Notes under the pieces: model-generated
The model's input: the letters and a program-made list of their open reading frames with translations, nothing else
Databases searched by the model: none
Told to the model about the DNA's origin: nothing
In this document: in pieces, positions 16,859-24,373 of the stretch
How the letters are laid out: every line of letters begins with the position of its first letter
Position numbering within the stretch: position 1 is the first letter of the stretch
Made by a program: the position numbers and the translations under genes
Assembly (NCBI RefSeq): GCF_900113255.1
Contig: NZ_FOOR01000005.1
Location: forward strand, 124,001-188,000
Reading direction: 5' to 3'
Length of the DNA stretch: 64,000 nucleotides
From: Novosphingobium sp. CF614
Lineage (GTDB): Bacteria > Pseudomonadota > Alphaproteobacteria > Sphingomonadales > Sphingomonadaceae

Positions 16859-18241
16859 TCAGGCGCAGACCTTTGCCCGCCACAGGTCTTCCTGCAGCAT
16901 GCCGTCGATCTCCGGCATGCGTTCCTCGCCCTCTGGTTCGGCCAGATATTGGCCGCGCGTATGGAAGTGGGCGATCAGTTCTTTGCTGAGCGGCTCATGC
17001 TTGCCGAATATCGCCTCCATCGGCACGCCGATCCGGGCCGCGATCGAGTCTAGCTTCGACTTGTCGAGACCGAGCGCATTGATCGCGTTCTGGCCCATGA
17101 TGCCGATTGCCTCATCCTTGGGGATATTGCCAAGCGCGTCGCGCAGCCACTCGATCGTGTTGGGCCAGGTGCCCTCGCCGTGCGGATAGTCGCGTCCGAA
17201 GCCAAGCCGGCTGACGTCGAGGTCATGGCGCATCTCAACCTCGCATTTACGGATGAACGAGAGGCCGTTGAAGCAGTTGGTCGTCCAATACTCGCTCGGC
17301 TTGCGCTTGGCCGGCAGGGCGTCGCGATGCGCCTCGAACTGCTCGTCCAGGTAGTTGAACACGCGCCCCATCCAGTCGCCGTAGATTTCGCTGAGGACGA
17401 GCTTGAGGCGGGGATAGCGATCGAACACACCACCCATCATCAATTGCCACATCGCGCGGCGCGGCTTGACGCTTGCGAAGACCTTGCCTTCGAAGAACTG
17501 CTTGGAAAGCTTTTCGATCGCGCTCGGGACATCGGATTGTTCCTCGCGGATGGTCTGGCCAATGCGGTGAAACATCGCGCCCAGTTCGCCCTGGCGTTCG
17601 CCCTGGCCGGCATGCATCCACAGGAGTATGCCGCGCTCCTCGCAGCGGGCCCAGAACGGATCCCAATACTTGTCGAACAGGGGCGGCTGGCCGGGATAGG
17701 TGGTAAAGCCGGGCAGCGTGGTTGCCTTGAAGCCGCGATCGGCGATCCAGTCGAGTTCCTCGATGAGCTCATCGACATCGCGCCACGGCGCCGAGCCGAG
17801 GATACCGATCAGATAGAGCCGATCGGGCTCGGAGCCGAAGGTGTCGTGCAGCCAGCGGTTGTAGGCCTTCACGCCGGCATTGCAGCGGTTCATGGCGTGA
17901 TCGCGATTCGAGGACTGGTAGAACAGCCCGGTCGCACGCGGATCACCGCTGTGGATGAACTCGGCGGCGATGCCTTCGCGGTCCATTTCCTGCATGCGGA
18001 TCTTGTGATCCCAGACGCCGAATCCGTAGCCATCGCGTACCGCGCCATCGTGATCGTAGACGTCGTAGAGATCGGCATTGTGCATCCGCTTGAAGAAGTG
18101 GCTGCTGACACCGATGAAGTCACTGTTTTCCTGGTTCAAAGTAGGCAGGAAATCATGATAGCGCTTGTCCAGGTACTTCGGCCAGGCTTCCGGCGGCATT
18201 TGAGCGTGCCCGTCCATCGAAACGATCGTGAGCCTTTCCAT
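16859..18241 (-). CDS. Amidohydrolase-2 (ACMSD-like) family protein, paralogue 1
   Basis: A 460-aa TIM-barrel hydrolase/decarboxylase of the amidohydrolase-2 superfamily. Visible motifs are the N-terminal SMDGHAQMPPEAW (His12), MDREGIAAEFIHSGD, the barrel His in LLWMHAGQG (about 210), GGVFDRYPRLKLVLSE (about 270-285) and the catalytic Asp in GRDYPHGEGTWPNT (about 351). Relatives decarboxylate or hydrolyse ring-cleavage products. The first motif lacks the second metal-binding His of H-x-H. It is divergent from paralogue 2, with a palindromic operator about 100 bp upstream. The exact reaction is unknown; it probably acts on an oxidised cyclic intermediate. Confidence 0.9.
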   Translation of the reverse strand: MERLTIVSMDGHAQMPPEAWPKYLDKRYHDFLPTLNQENSDFIGVSSHFFKRMHNADLYDVYDHDGAVRDGYGFGVWDHKIRMQEMDREGIAAEFIHSGDPRATGLFYQSSNRDHAMNRCNAGVKAYNRWLHDTFGSEPDRLYLIGILGSAPWRDVDELIEELDWIADRGFKATTLPGFTTYPGQPPLFDKYWDPFWARCEERGILLWMHAGQGERQGELGAMFHRIGQTIREEQSDVPSAIEKLSKQFFEGKVFASVKPRRAMWQLMMGGVFDRYPRLKLVLSEIYGDWMGRVFNYLDEQFEAHRDALPAKRKPSEYWTTNCFNGLSFIRKCEVEMRHDLDVSRLGFGRDYPHGEGTWPNTIEWLRDALGNIPKDEAIGIMGQNAINALGLDKSKLDSIAARIGVPMEAIFGKHEPLSKELIAHFHTRGQYLAEPEGEERMPEIDGMLQEDLWRAKVCA

Positions 18242-18339
18242 CTTCTTTCTATCCTCGTCTTAGTTGTGTGTGCATGTGAACTTCGGGCGCGGTTGTGCCA
18301 GTCATGCGGGCGTCGGGGGCGAATCCATCTTGCCGCCAT

Positions 18340-18361
18340 AACCGTACACCAATGTACACTT
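18340..18361. promoter_or_regulatory. Palindromic operator, imperfect copy
   Basis: It matches the perfect 22-bp palindrome at 18531-18552 at 18 of 22 positions, with the half-site ATGTACACTT intact on one side. It is about 100 bp upstream of amidohydrolase paralogue 1. Confidence 0.6.
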
Positions 18362-18530
18362 AGTGACGCGGATGTCCATGGCGTTTTGGCGATGGCACGA
18401 AGCGTCCCGGGTTTTCGCGAGGCGTTTTGATGTTATTAAGGAACGAAAAGCGGCGTGGGGGCGTGGAAGGCACGTGTGATTGAACGCGACGGGATGTCCG
18501 ATCGCTGTTGGCCCAACGATCGCACAACAG

Positions 18531-18552
18531 AAGTGTACATCGATGTACACTT
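18531..18552. promoter_or_regulatory. Perfect 22-bp palindromic operator
   Basis: AAGTGTACAT followed by CG and then ATGTACACTT is a perfect inverted repeat, typical of a dimeric (TetR/GntR/MarR-like) regulator site. It is 70 bp upstream of the start of paralogue 2. Related sites lie at 18340-18361 and 34679-34700. Confidence 0.7.
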
Positions 18553-18621
18553 GTACTAGATTGATCCCACATCGGAGAGGATCACGAAACCTCCGAGGAA
18601 CGGATTGCAACGGAGATGGAC

Positions 18622-20004
18622 ATGGAAAAGCTCACAATCGTCTCGGTCGATGGCCATGCGCAGATGCCGCCTGAGGCCTGGCCGAAGTTTCTCGACAAGC
18701 GCTATCACGATCATCTGCCTGCGCTAATCAAGGAGAATGCGAGCTACACAAAGATCAGCGGACACTTCCTGCAGCGCCTGCATAATTCCGACCTCTATGA
18801 CATCTACGATCACGACCACGCACTGCGCAACGGCGGCGTGATGGGCGTCTGGGATTGCAAGACTCGCATCCAGGAAATGGACCGCGAAGGCATCGCCGGC
18901 GAATTCGTCTACAGCGGCGATCCGCGCGCTTCGGGGCTGTTCTACCAGTCCTCGAACTGGACGACCACGATGGAACTCTGCCAGGCGGGCGTAAAGGCCT
19001 ACAACCGCTGGCTGCTTGACGAATTCGGCTCCGAATCCGACCGTCTGTTCCTGATCGGCATCATCGGCTCGGCTCCATGGCGCGACGTCGATGAGATGAT
19101 CGTCGAGCTCGACTGGTTGGCCGATAACGGCTTCAAGGCCACTTCGGTCCCGGGCTTTACCGCCTATCCCGGGCAGCCGCCGCTGTTCGACAAGTATTGG
19201 GACCCGTTCTGGGCGCGCTGCCAGGAGCGTGACATCACGCTGTGGATGCATGCGGGCCAGGGCGAAGGGCAGGGGGAACTGGGCGCAATCTTCCAGCGCA
19301 TCGGCGACCAGCTCGGCGAAGAGGAAGGTGATGTCGGCAAAGCCGTCGACAAGCTCGCCAAGGAATTCTTCAAGGGCAAGATCTTCTCCAGCATCAAGCC
19401 GCGCCGCGCGATGTGGCAGATGATGATGGGCGGCGTCTTCGACCGTTTCCCGAATCTGCGCCTGATGCTCAGCGAGATCTACGGCGACTGGCTCGGCCCG
19501 ACGTTCAAATACCTCGACGAGCAATTCGAGCGGAACCGCGCCAGCCTGCCCGCCAAGCGCAAGCCGAGCGACTATTACAAGTCGAACTGCATGAACGGCC
19601 TCTCGTTCATCCGCCGCTGCGAAGTCGACCTGCGTCATGATCTGGGCGTCGAGCGGCTTGCGTTCGGCCGCGACTATCCGCACGGCGAAGGCACCTGGCC
19701 GAACACGATCCCATGGCTGCGCGACGCGCTGCACGACATTCCCAAGGAGGAGGCCATCGGCATCATGGGCGGCAATGCCATTCGCTTCCTGAAGCTCGAC
19801 AAGGCAAAGCTCGATGCGATCGCGCAACGTGTCGGTCCATCCATGGACGCGATCTTCGGCGAGCATCCGCCTCTGCCCGAAGACCTGATCGCCCACTTCA
19901 ACAGCCGCGCGCAGTATCTCGGCGAACCCGAGCGCGAAACGCGCATCCCCGAAATCGATCGCGCAATGAAGGAAGACCTCTGGCGCGCCAAGGCTTTCGC
20001 CTGA
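18622..20004 (+). CDS. Amidohydrolase-2 (ACMSD-like) family protein, paralogue 2
   Basis: A 460-aa paralogue colinear with the genes at 16859 and 34793. SVDGHAQMPPEAW, the barrel His in TLWMHAGQG and GRDYPHGEGTWPNT are conserved. The ATG at 18622 is chosen because GGAG lies at a good distance and the other copies begin M-E-R/K-L-T; an ATG two codons upstream has the ribosome site directly against it. The metal motif again reads D-G-H-A-Q. A strong hairpin terminator follows. It differs from copies 1 and 3 at many surface and barrel positions (for example WTTTMELCQ instead of RDHAMNRCN), which suggests specialisation for a different intermediate rather than mere dosage (inference). Confidence 0.9.
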   Translation: MEKLTIVSVDGHAQMPPEAWPKFLDKRYHDHLPALIKENASYTKISGHFLQRLHNSDLYDIYDHDHALRNGGVMGVWDCKTRIQEMDREGIAGEFVYSGDPRASGLFYQSSNWTTTMELCQAGVKAYNRWLLDEFGSESDRLFLIGIIGSAPWRDVDEMIVELDWLADNGFKATSVPGFTAYPGQPPLFDKYWDPFWARCQERDITLWMHAGQGEGQGELGAIFQRIGDQLGEEEGDVGKAVDKLAKEFFKGKIFSSIKPRRAMWQMMMGGVFDRFPNLRLMLSEIYGDWLGPTFKYLDEQFERNRASLPAKRKPSDYYKSNCMNGLSFIRRCEVDLRHDLGVERLAFGRDYPHGEGTWPNTIPWLRDALHDIPKEEAIGIMGGNAIRFLKLDKAKLDAIAQRVGPSMDAIFGEHPPLPEDLIAHFNSRAQYLGEPERETRIPEIDRAMKEDLWRAKAFA

Positions 20005-20412
20005 TCGGCGCCATGGAGTTGCGATAGAACCGCGATGACAAGCGGGCGCGAATGATGTGCAGCCCGGCAGCCCCAGACTCTCGGGCTGCCGGGCTTTCGA
20101 CTAAAGTGTGTTGCTTCCAGATTCCGGCAAGGACGAGACACGCGGATCGTCCCACGGGAAACCCTTCACGCCTAAGCCCCGCTTGACGAACTCGTCGCTG
20201 TCCCGCCGCGCGTGTATCGCCTGTTCATCAACGCCTTGATGAAAGAGGGGGAATGCCCATCACCGGCGCAAACTTTTCGCACGGTCACGTTCATTCGGTG
20301 ACCAACTGTGGCCGTATCGCGCCGAACGGTCCCTTTTCCTGTTCCACTTCGCCGCCTGACCCGGGTAAGCGAAAGTGTAGCAGCGCCAGCAACAAAACAG
20401 GAGAGATGCACG
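20005..20412. other. Intergenic region with terminator and possible coding remnant
   Basis: 408 bp. After the terminator (20061-20098), the minus strand from about 20250 to 20103 has an open frame of about 50 codons with coding-like third positions (it contains DEFVKRGLGVKGFPWDDP), a stop just upstream and no start. It could be the tail of a lost gene. No other gene is supported. Confidence 0.35.
20061..20098 (+). terminator. Rho-independent terminator after paralogue 2
   Basis: AGCCCGGCAGCCC (20061-20073) pairs perfectly with GGGCTGCCGGGCT (20083-20095), followed by TTC. It lies about 57 nt after the stop. Confidence 0.75.
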
Positions 20413-21342
20413 ATGAATGAACTGCGCTTTGACGGCAAGACCGCGATAGTCACCGGCGCAGGCGGCAATCCCAGCCTGGGCCGCGCGCACGCCCTGTTGC
20501 TAGCCGCGCGCGGCGCCAACGTTGTGGTCAACGATATCGGCAGCAAGCACGCGCCGGGTCCGGCCACGGCACAAAGCGTGGTGGATGAAATCGTCGCCTC
20601 GGGCGGCAAGGCGGTCGCCGACGCCAATTCGGTGGCGACGGAAGCGGGTGCCAACGCAATCATCCAGACCGCTCTCGACGCCTTCGGCGGCGTGGACATT
20701 CTGGTCAACAACGCCGGCATATGCATCAACGCCGCCTTCGACGAGATCACTAGCGCCGACGTTCAGCGCACGATGGACGTCAACCTGATGGGGCCGATCT
20801 GGGCGTCTCGCGCGGCGTGGCCGCACATGAAGAAGGCGGGCTACGGACGTGTCGTCAATATCGTCTCCGGATCGATGTACGGCTTTGCGTTGCAGGCCGC
20901 CTATGCAGCCAGCAAGGGCGGCGTGTACTCGCTGACGCGCGCCATGGCGACCGAAGGCAAGCGTCTCGGCATCAAGGTGAATTCCATCGCGCCGGGTGCC
21001 TTTACCCGCATGGTGATCGGTTCGCAGGAAGAAGACTGCAGGACTTTTCAGGGGACCAAGGCCCATATGCCGGCCGAAGTCGTCTCACCGGCGGTTGCTT
21101 TCCTGGCGCATGAGGACTGCCCGGTGAACGGAGAATGCTTCGACGTGATGGCCGGCCACGTCCGCCGTATCTACATGGCGCAGACGCCGGGGATTTCCGA
21201 GGCTGAAATCACGATCGAGAAGATCGCGGCGCGCTGGGACGAAGTCATGGCGGGGACATCGCCAGACATTTACCTCGTCGGTGAATTTGACGGCTTCCAG
21301 CGCCATGACAAGCCTTACAGGCCATTGGAAATCGTGAACTGA
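20413..21342 (+). CDS. FOX2/17beta-HSD4-like SDR, copy A
   Basis: A 309-aa SDR beginning MNELRFDGKTAIVTGAGG, with AGGAGAG 8 nt upstream. GRAHALLLAARGANVVVNDIG is the diagnostic N-terminal block of the 3-hydroxyacyl-CoA-dehydrogenase domain of multifunctional protein 2/17beta-HSD4. NNAG, YAASK and a VNSIAPGAFTRM block follow, plus a C-terminal extension (about residues 230-309) with GISEAEITIEKIAARWDEV. This subtype oxidises bulky hydroxyls, either acyl-CoA or steroid-like. Two relatives are in the window (30080 and 46014), each downstream of or near an amidohydrolase paralogue. Confidence 0.88.
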   Translation: MNELRFDGKTAIVTGAGGNPSLGRAHALLLAARGANVVVNDIGSKHAPGPATAQSVVDEIVASGGKAVADANSVATEAGANAIIQTALDAFGGVDILVNNAGICINAAFDEITSADVQRTMDVNLMGPIWASRAAWPHMKKAGYGRVVNIVSGSMYGFALQAAYAASKGGVYSLTRAMATEGKRLGIKVNSIAPGAFTRMVIGSQEEDCRTFQGTKAHMPAEVVSPAVAFLAHEDCPVNGECFDVMAGHVRRIYMAQTPGISEAEITIEKIAARWDEVMAGTSPDIYLVGEFDGFQRHDKPYRPLEIVN

Positions 21343-21406
21343 CATAAGCCAGTACCAGGGGGATTTCCCGTGTGCGCCGGTTGGACGGCGTTCGCGTCCC
21401 GGGCGT

Positions 21407-21458
21407 CTCCCTGCCGGCCCCTTCCATGCTCGGCAGGCAGAAGCCTGCCGGCAGGGAG
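21407..21458. repeat. Inverted repeat, 12-bp perfect arms
   Basis: CTCCCTGCCGGC (21407-21418) and GCCGGCAGGGAG (21447-21458) flank a 28-nt loop that itself has a CGGCAGGC segment able to compete in pairing. It lies in the 249-bp gap between the SDR and the convergent DUF2141 gene and could act as a terminator. Confidence 0.45.
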
Positions 21459-21591
21459 GTCTTCCTCAAGCTGTCGCCAAGTCGGACGTCGTGATCGGCG
21501 AAAGCCGGCCCCATGCGACGGATCGCCGGGGCCTTATCCTCGGCTGCGATCACATCCGCGTCGCGGCGCTGCGCGAGCAAAGGGTCGCGAG

Positions 21592-22020
21592 CTAGAACCG
21601 CTTCATCGCGAATGTCAGGCGTTGCTCTTCCGCTGCATGTTGGAACGCGGCGTCAGCGAAACGTGGCGGTGCGAGACGTTTCAGTGCATTGTTGGAAAAG
21701 CCGATATCCTCCGTCGGTATCCCCAGGAAGTTGCGATCGGCTTTTCCGTTCCGGTTCCGATCGTGGAACGCGATAGCCCCGTAGCGGCCAGGCGGCACCC
21801 CCGCAAAGGCGACGATCGTCGTCCCTGCGCGCGCCGGAGCGCTGGCCTTGATCGGACATATCTTCAGCCATTGCGGTTCCAGGCAAAGCATGACCGAGAG
21901 CATGCCAGTGGAATCGCGAACATTCGTGATGACGACTTCGACCGGGCCTTGAGCCGACGCCGGAAGTGGAAGGAGCGAGACTGCGCCGGCAATTCCTGCT
22001 CCAAGCATCGCAAGTCTCAT
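21592..22020 (-). CDS. DUF2141 domain protein, exported
   Basis: A 142-aa protein starting MRLAMLGAGIAGAVSLLPLPASA, a clear signal peptide; GGGAG lies 8 nt before this ATG. The mature part shows the DUF2141 pattern: VEVVITNVRDSTGMLSVML, VPPGRYGAIAFHDRNRNGK with the HD.N.NGK motif, and the C-terminal LGIPTEDIGFSNNA. DUF2141 proteins are small secreted beta-sandwich proteins of unknown role. It lies just downstream of the P450 on the same strand (77-bp gap) and may be cotranscribed. Confidence 0.88.
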   Translation of the reverse strand: MRLAMLGAGIAGAVSLLPLPASAQGPVEVVITNVRDSTGMLSVMLCLEPQWLKICPIKASAPARAGTTIVAFAGVPPGRYGAIAFHDRNRNGKADRNFLGIPTEDIGFSNNALKRLAPPRFADAAFQHAAEEQRLTFAMKRF

Positions 22021-22097
22021 CTCATTGCTCTCCCTCAATTGTGCAAATGCCGGCGGACGAGGCCTTGCCGCCTTGCCGCGTACATGCAGGTTCGGCG

Positions 22098-23282
22098 TCA
22101 GGCAGGGTCGCAGGTAACGATCGCGTCGCGCAGTTCGTAGCCCATGATACTCTCATCCCACCCCACTCGCGGGCTCTTGGCCAGCCGAATGCCTGGCAGC
22201 CGCAGCATCTTATCGAGGAATACGCGCGTTTCATGCAGCGCAAGCTGGGCGCCTGGGCAGCGGTGCGGACCGTCTCCGAAACTCATGTAGTTGCCGGACT
22301 GCTTCATCCGTTTCGCCCTGTCGGGATCGAGCGCGAGTGGACAGGGGCCGGTCACCTCTTCGTCGATATTGGCTTCGCGCAGATCCAGGCTGAAGCAGGT
22401 GCCTTGCGATCCTTCCTCGGGAATTCTGCGATAGAGCATTCCCGCTACCGGCTCCAGGCGCAGGATTTCTTCGATGATCGCGAACTGCTCGTCCTCCGAG
22501 CCGGCGAGATAGCGCTGCTTCAGTGCGTCGTCTTCGAGCATGTGCCAGGAGGCCATGGTGATTAGTTCGCGCGTGGTAATCATGCCCGCGGTGCCATAGA
22601 TCATGCATTCGATCAGCATTGACCGATTGGAGTACCCTTCCCGGATCATGTGCGAGATCACGTCTTCGCGCGGTGCCTTGCGGCGTGCTGCGATCGCCGG
22701 GCGGACATCTCGGCGATCGAAGTTCATCAACTGGATTCCCAGCCACAGCTTGCCGATCATGGCTAACGGCGGGAACGGATTGCCGAGCAGCTTGTTTCCC
22801 AGCATCTTGCGCAGGCGATTGGCTTGCGCGCGGCTGTCGCCTTCGGTCAGTCCGACCACTTCGGCCGTGACGTCGACCGCCATCTGGAACGCGATGATGT
22901 CCAACACAGCGGAACCATTCCGGCGAAGCTCGGCCATCAGGTAATCCGACGTGTTTTCGATCACGTCGTGGTAGCGGGTCGTTATGGCTTTGGGCGTGAA
23001 ATAGCGCGCGATCGCACTACGGCGGCGCTTGTGTGCTTCCCCGTCCAGGAAGAACACCGGCATGTGATCGGGATTGCCGTTCCCGGCGAAGAAATCCGCG
23101 CCCTTCATACCCTGGAGCGCCTGCGGTGACCGGAAGATATCGCGCAATTCGGCAAATCGGCCGACCTTGCGGGTTCCTTCGGCTGGCTTGGCCTGGTTCG
23201 CAGCGATGGCGGCCGATTTCCGATCGTCACGCCCTTCAAGGGCTGGGCACTGCGACGCAAGGGGCTGGGTCACATCGGTCAT
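22098..23282 (-). CDS. Cytochrome P450, copy 1
   Basis: A 394-aa soluble bacterial P450. The haem-binding loop FGDGPHRCPGAQ has the Cys ligand at about residue 342; the I-helix motif is AGMITT (about 232-237) and the K-helix E-x-x-R is EILR (272-275). HKRRRSAIARYF is the usual C-helix block. The start MTDVTQP at 23282 is chosen by GGGA 8 nt upstream. It inserts oxygen into an unactivated C-H bond using electrons from a ferredoxin, but no ferredoxin or reductase gene is nearby. It is divergent from a TetR gene, with a palindrome between them. It resembles copy 2 at 32218 in several blocks (DDRK, FFLDGE.HKRRR, FGDGPHRCPGAQ). Confidence 0.93.
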   Translation of the reverse strand: MTDVTQPLASQCPALEGRDDRKSAAIAANQAKPAEGTRKVGRFAELRDIFRSPQALQGMKGADFFAGNGNPDHMPVFFLDGEAHKRRRSAIARYFTPKAITTRYHDVIENTSDYLMAELRRNGSAVLDIIAFQMAVDVTAEVVGLTEGDSRAQANRLRKMLGNKLLGNPFPPLAMIGKLWLGIQLMNFDRRDVRPAIAARRKAPREDVISHMIREGYSNRSMLIECMIYGTAGMITTRELITMASWHMLEDDALKQRYLAGSEDEQFAIIEEILRLEPVAGMLYRRIPEEGSQGTCFSLDLREANIDEEVTGPCPLALDPDRAKRMKQSGNYMSFGDGPHRCPGAQLALHETRVFLDKMLRLPGIRLAKSPRVGWDESIMGYELRDAIVTCDPA

Positions 23283-23306
23283 CCTCATCATCCCAGGGTA
23301 CTGATG

Positions 23307-23321
23307 TGGCACAGTGTGCCA
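23307..23321. promoter_or_regulatory. Palindromic operator between P450 and TetR genes
   Basis: TGGCACA-G-TGTGCCA is a perfect 7-bp inverted repeat centred in the 90-bp gap between the divergent P450 and TetR genes, which is where an autoregulating TetR repressor would bind both promoters. Confidence 0.65.
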
Positions 23322-23372
23322 TCTTTGAATAGGGCGCGCAAGCTGATAGGCTTCTGCCCGAAAGGATTTTCC

Positions 23373-24029
23373 GTGCATCCGACAGCAAAAGCAAAAGACG
23401 ATGCGAAACGCCTGACCGCGCTCAAGGCGTCATGGCTTCGGCAGCGCCTCGACACGGCTGGCCGGATCGAACTGGCGGGACTGTCGCTTTTCGTGGAGCG
23501 GGGATTCGGCGCGGTGACGATCGACGACATTGCCGCTGCGGCAGGGGTTTCGCGCCGCAGTTGCTATCGGTATTTTCGCTCGCCGCCCGACATCCTCAGC
23601 AACGTCGTCTGCAGGGCAATAGACCGATGGGCTGGATTCGTCCGCGATCGCCCGCTTGATGAGCCTTTGTTGTTGTCCTTCGGGGTAGCCGCGCGGGAGA
23701 TGTCCACTGCCGCGGAACGTTCGGAGCATTTCCGCCTAGCTTCGGAGCTGATCCGGCGGTCCCCCGATATCTGGCAGCGGATAACGGGTCCGATCCAGGC
23801 ACACGTCGCACTGGCATGCAGGGAAGTCATCGCCGCGCGGCTGGCTCAATCGGGAAAGGACACAGCGCCTGCCAGCGCCATCGCCGCCGCGTTCACCGCG
23901 ATCGTCATCCACCTGCTGGAACAATGTGCCCGCGACGGCAGGATGTTTCAGCCAGCCGATGTGTTGCAGGCGATCATGGCATTCGGCGATCTGATCGCCA
24001 ACGTCGGGCAGATCCCGGATCCATCATGA
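23373..24029 (+). CDS. TetR/AcrR family regulator next to P450
   Basis: A 218-aa protein with an N-terminal helix-turn-helix: FVERGFGAVTIDDIAAAAGVSRRSCYRYF (recognition helix around SRRSCYRYF). The start is a GTG at 23373 with AAAGGA 6 nt upstream; the only upstream ATG would lie over the putative operator. The C-terminal domain is helical and typical in length. It is divergent from the P450 and probably represses that gene and itself through the palindrome at 23307-23321 (inference from position). Confidence 0.87.
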   Translation: MHPTAKAKDDAKRLTALKASWLRQRLDTAGRIELAGLSLFVERGFGAVTIDDIAAAAGVSRRSCYRYFRSPPDILSNVVCRAIDRWAGFVRDRPLDEPLLLSFGVAAREMSTAAERSEHFRLASELIRRSPDIWQRITGPIQAHVALACREVIAARLAQSGKDTAPASAIAAAFTAIVIHLLEQCARDGRMFQPADVLQAIMAFGDLIANVGQIPDPS

Positions 24030-24373
24030 CATCGCAGTCTTCATCTGATCCTGATCGCCCGGTTCTCAGCGACGGCGAAGCGCGCAACTGCTTGCTTGGG
24101 GCGACGGGCAGCGCGCCGCGTGCTTATCCGTGTACCGGGCGTCAAATCAACTACCTCGCCCAGCCATTGATCGCAGGATTCGGGCCAACGCCTCCTGACG
24201 GCGCGTCTTCCATCATCACCGCTCCGGCAAATCCCAGCGCTGGCCCATCATCCGAAGTTGCCGCGTTCCGTCGGCACTTACGCTCTACTTCCTTGTTACC
24301 ACATCGTTAAAAGCTGAGAACCGGTTCCCACTTGTCGATAGATCATGGCATCGCACTGGAAGCTGCGAAGGCG
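24030..24373. other. Intergenic region after TetR
   Basis: 344 bp between the TetR stop and the TonB receptor stop. A 94-codon reading frame begins at an ATG (24026) overlapping the TetR stop and ends at 24310. It resembles no family I know and has a composition unlike a folded protein, so I do not call it a gene. No hairpin stands out. Confidence 0.5.

Larger units (their letters stand above)
18242..18621. promoter_or_regulatory. Divergent promoter region of amidohydrolase paralogues 1 and 2
   Basis: 380 bp with no gene. It holds two copies of a palindromic site: an imperfect one at 18340-18361 near paralogue 1 and a perfect one at 18531-18552 near paralogue 2. The arrangement suggests one regulator controlling both directions. 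Confidence 0.65.
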
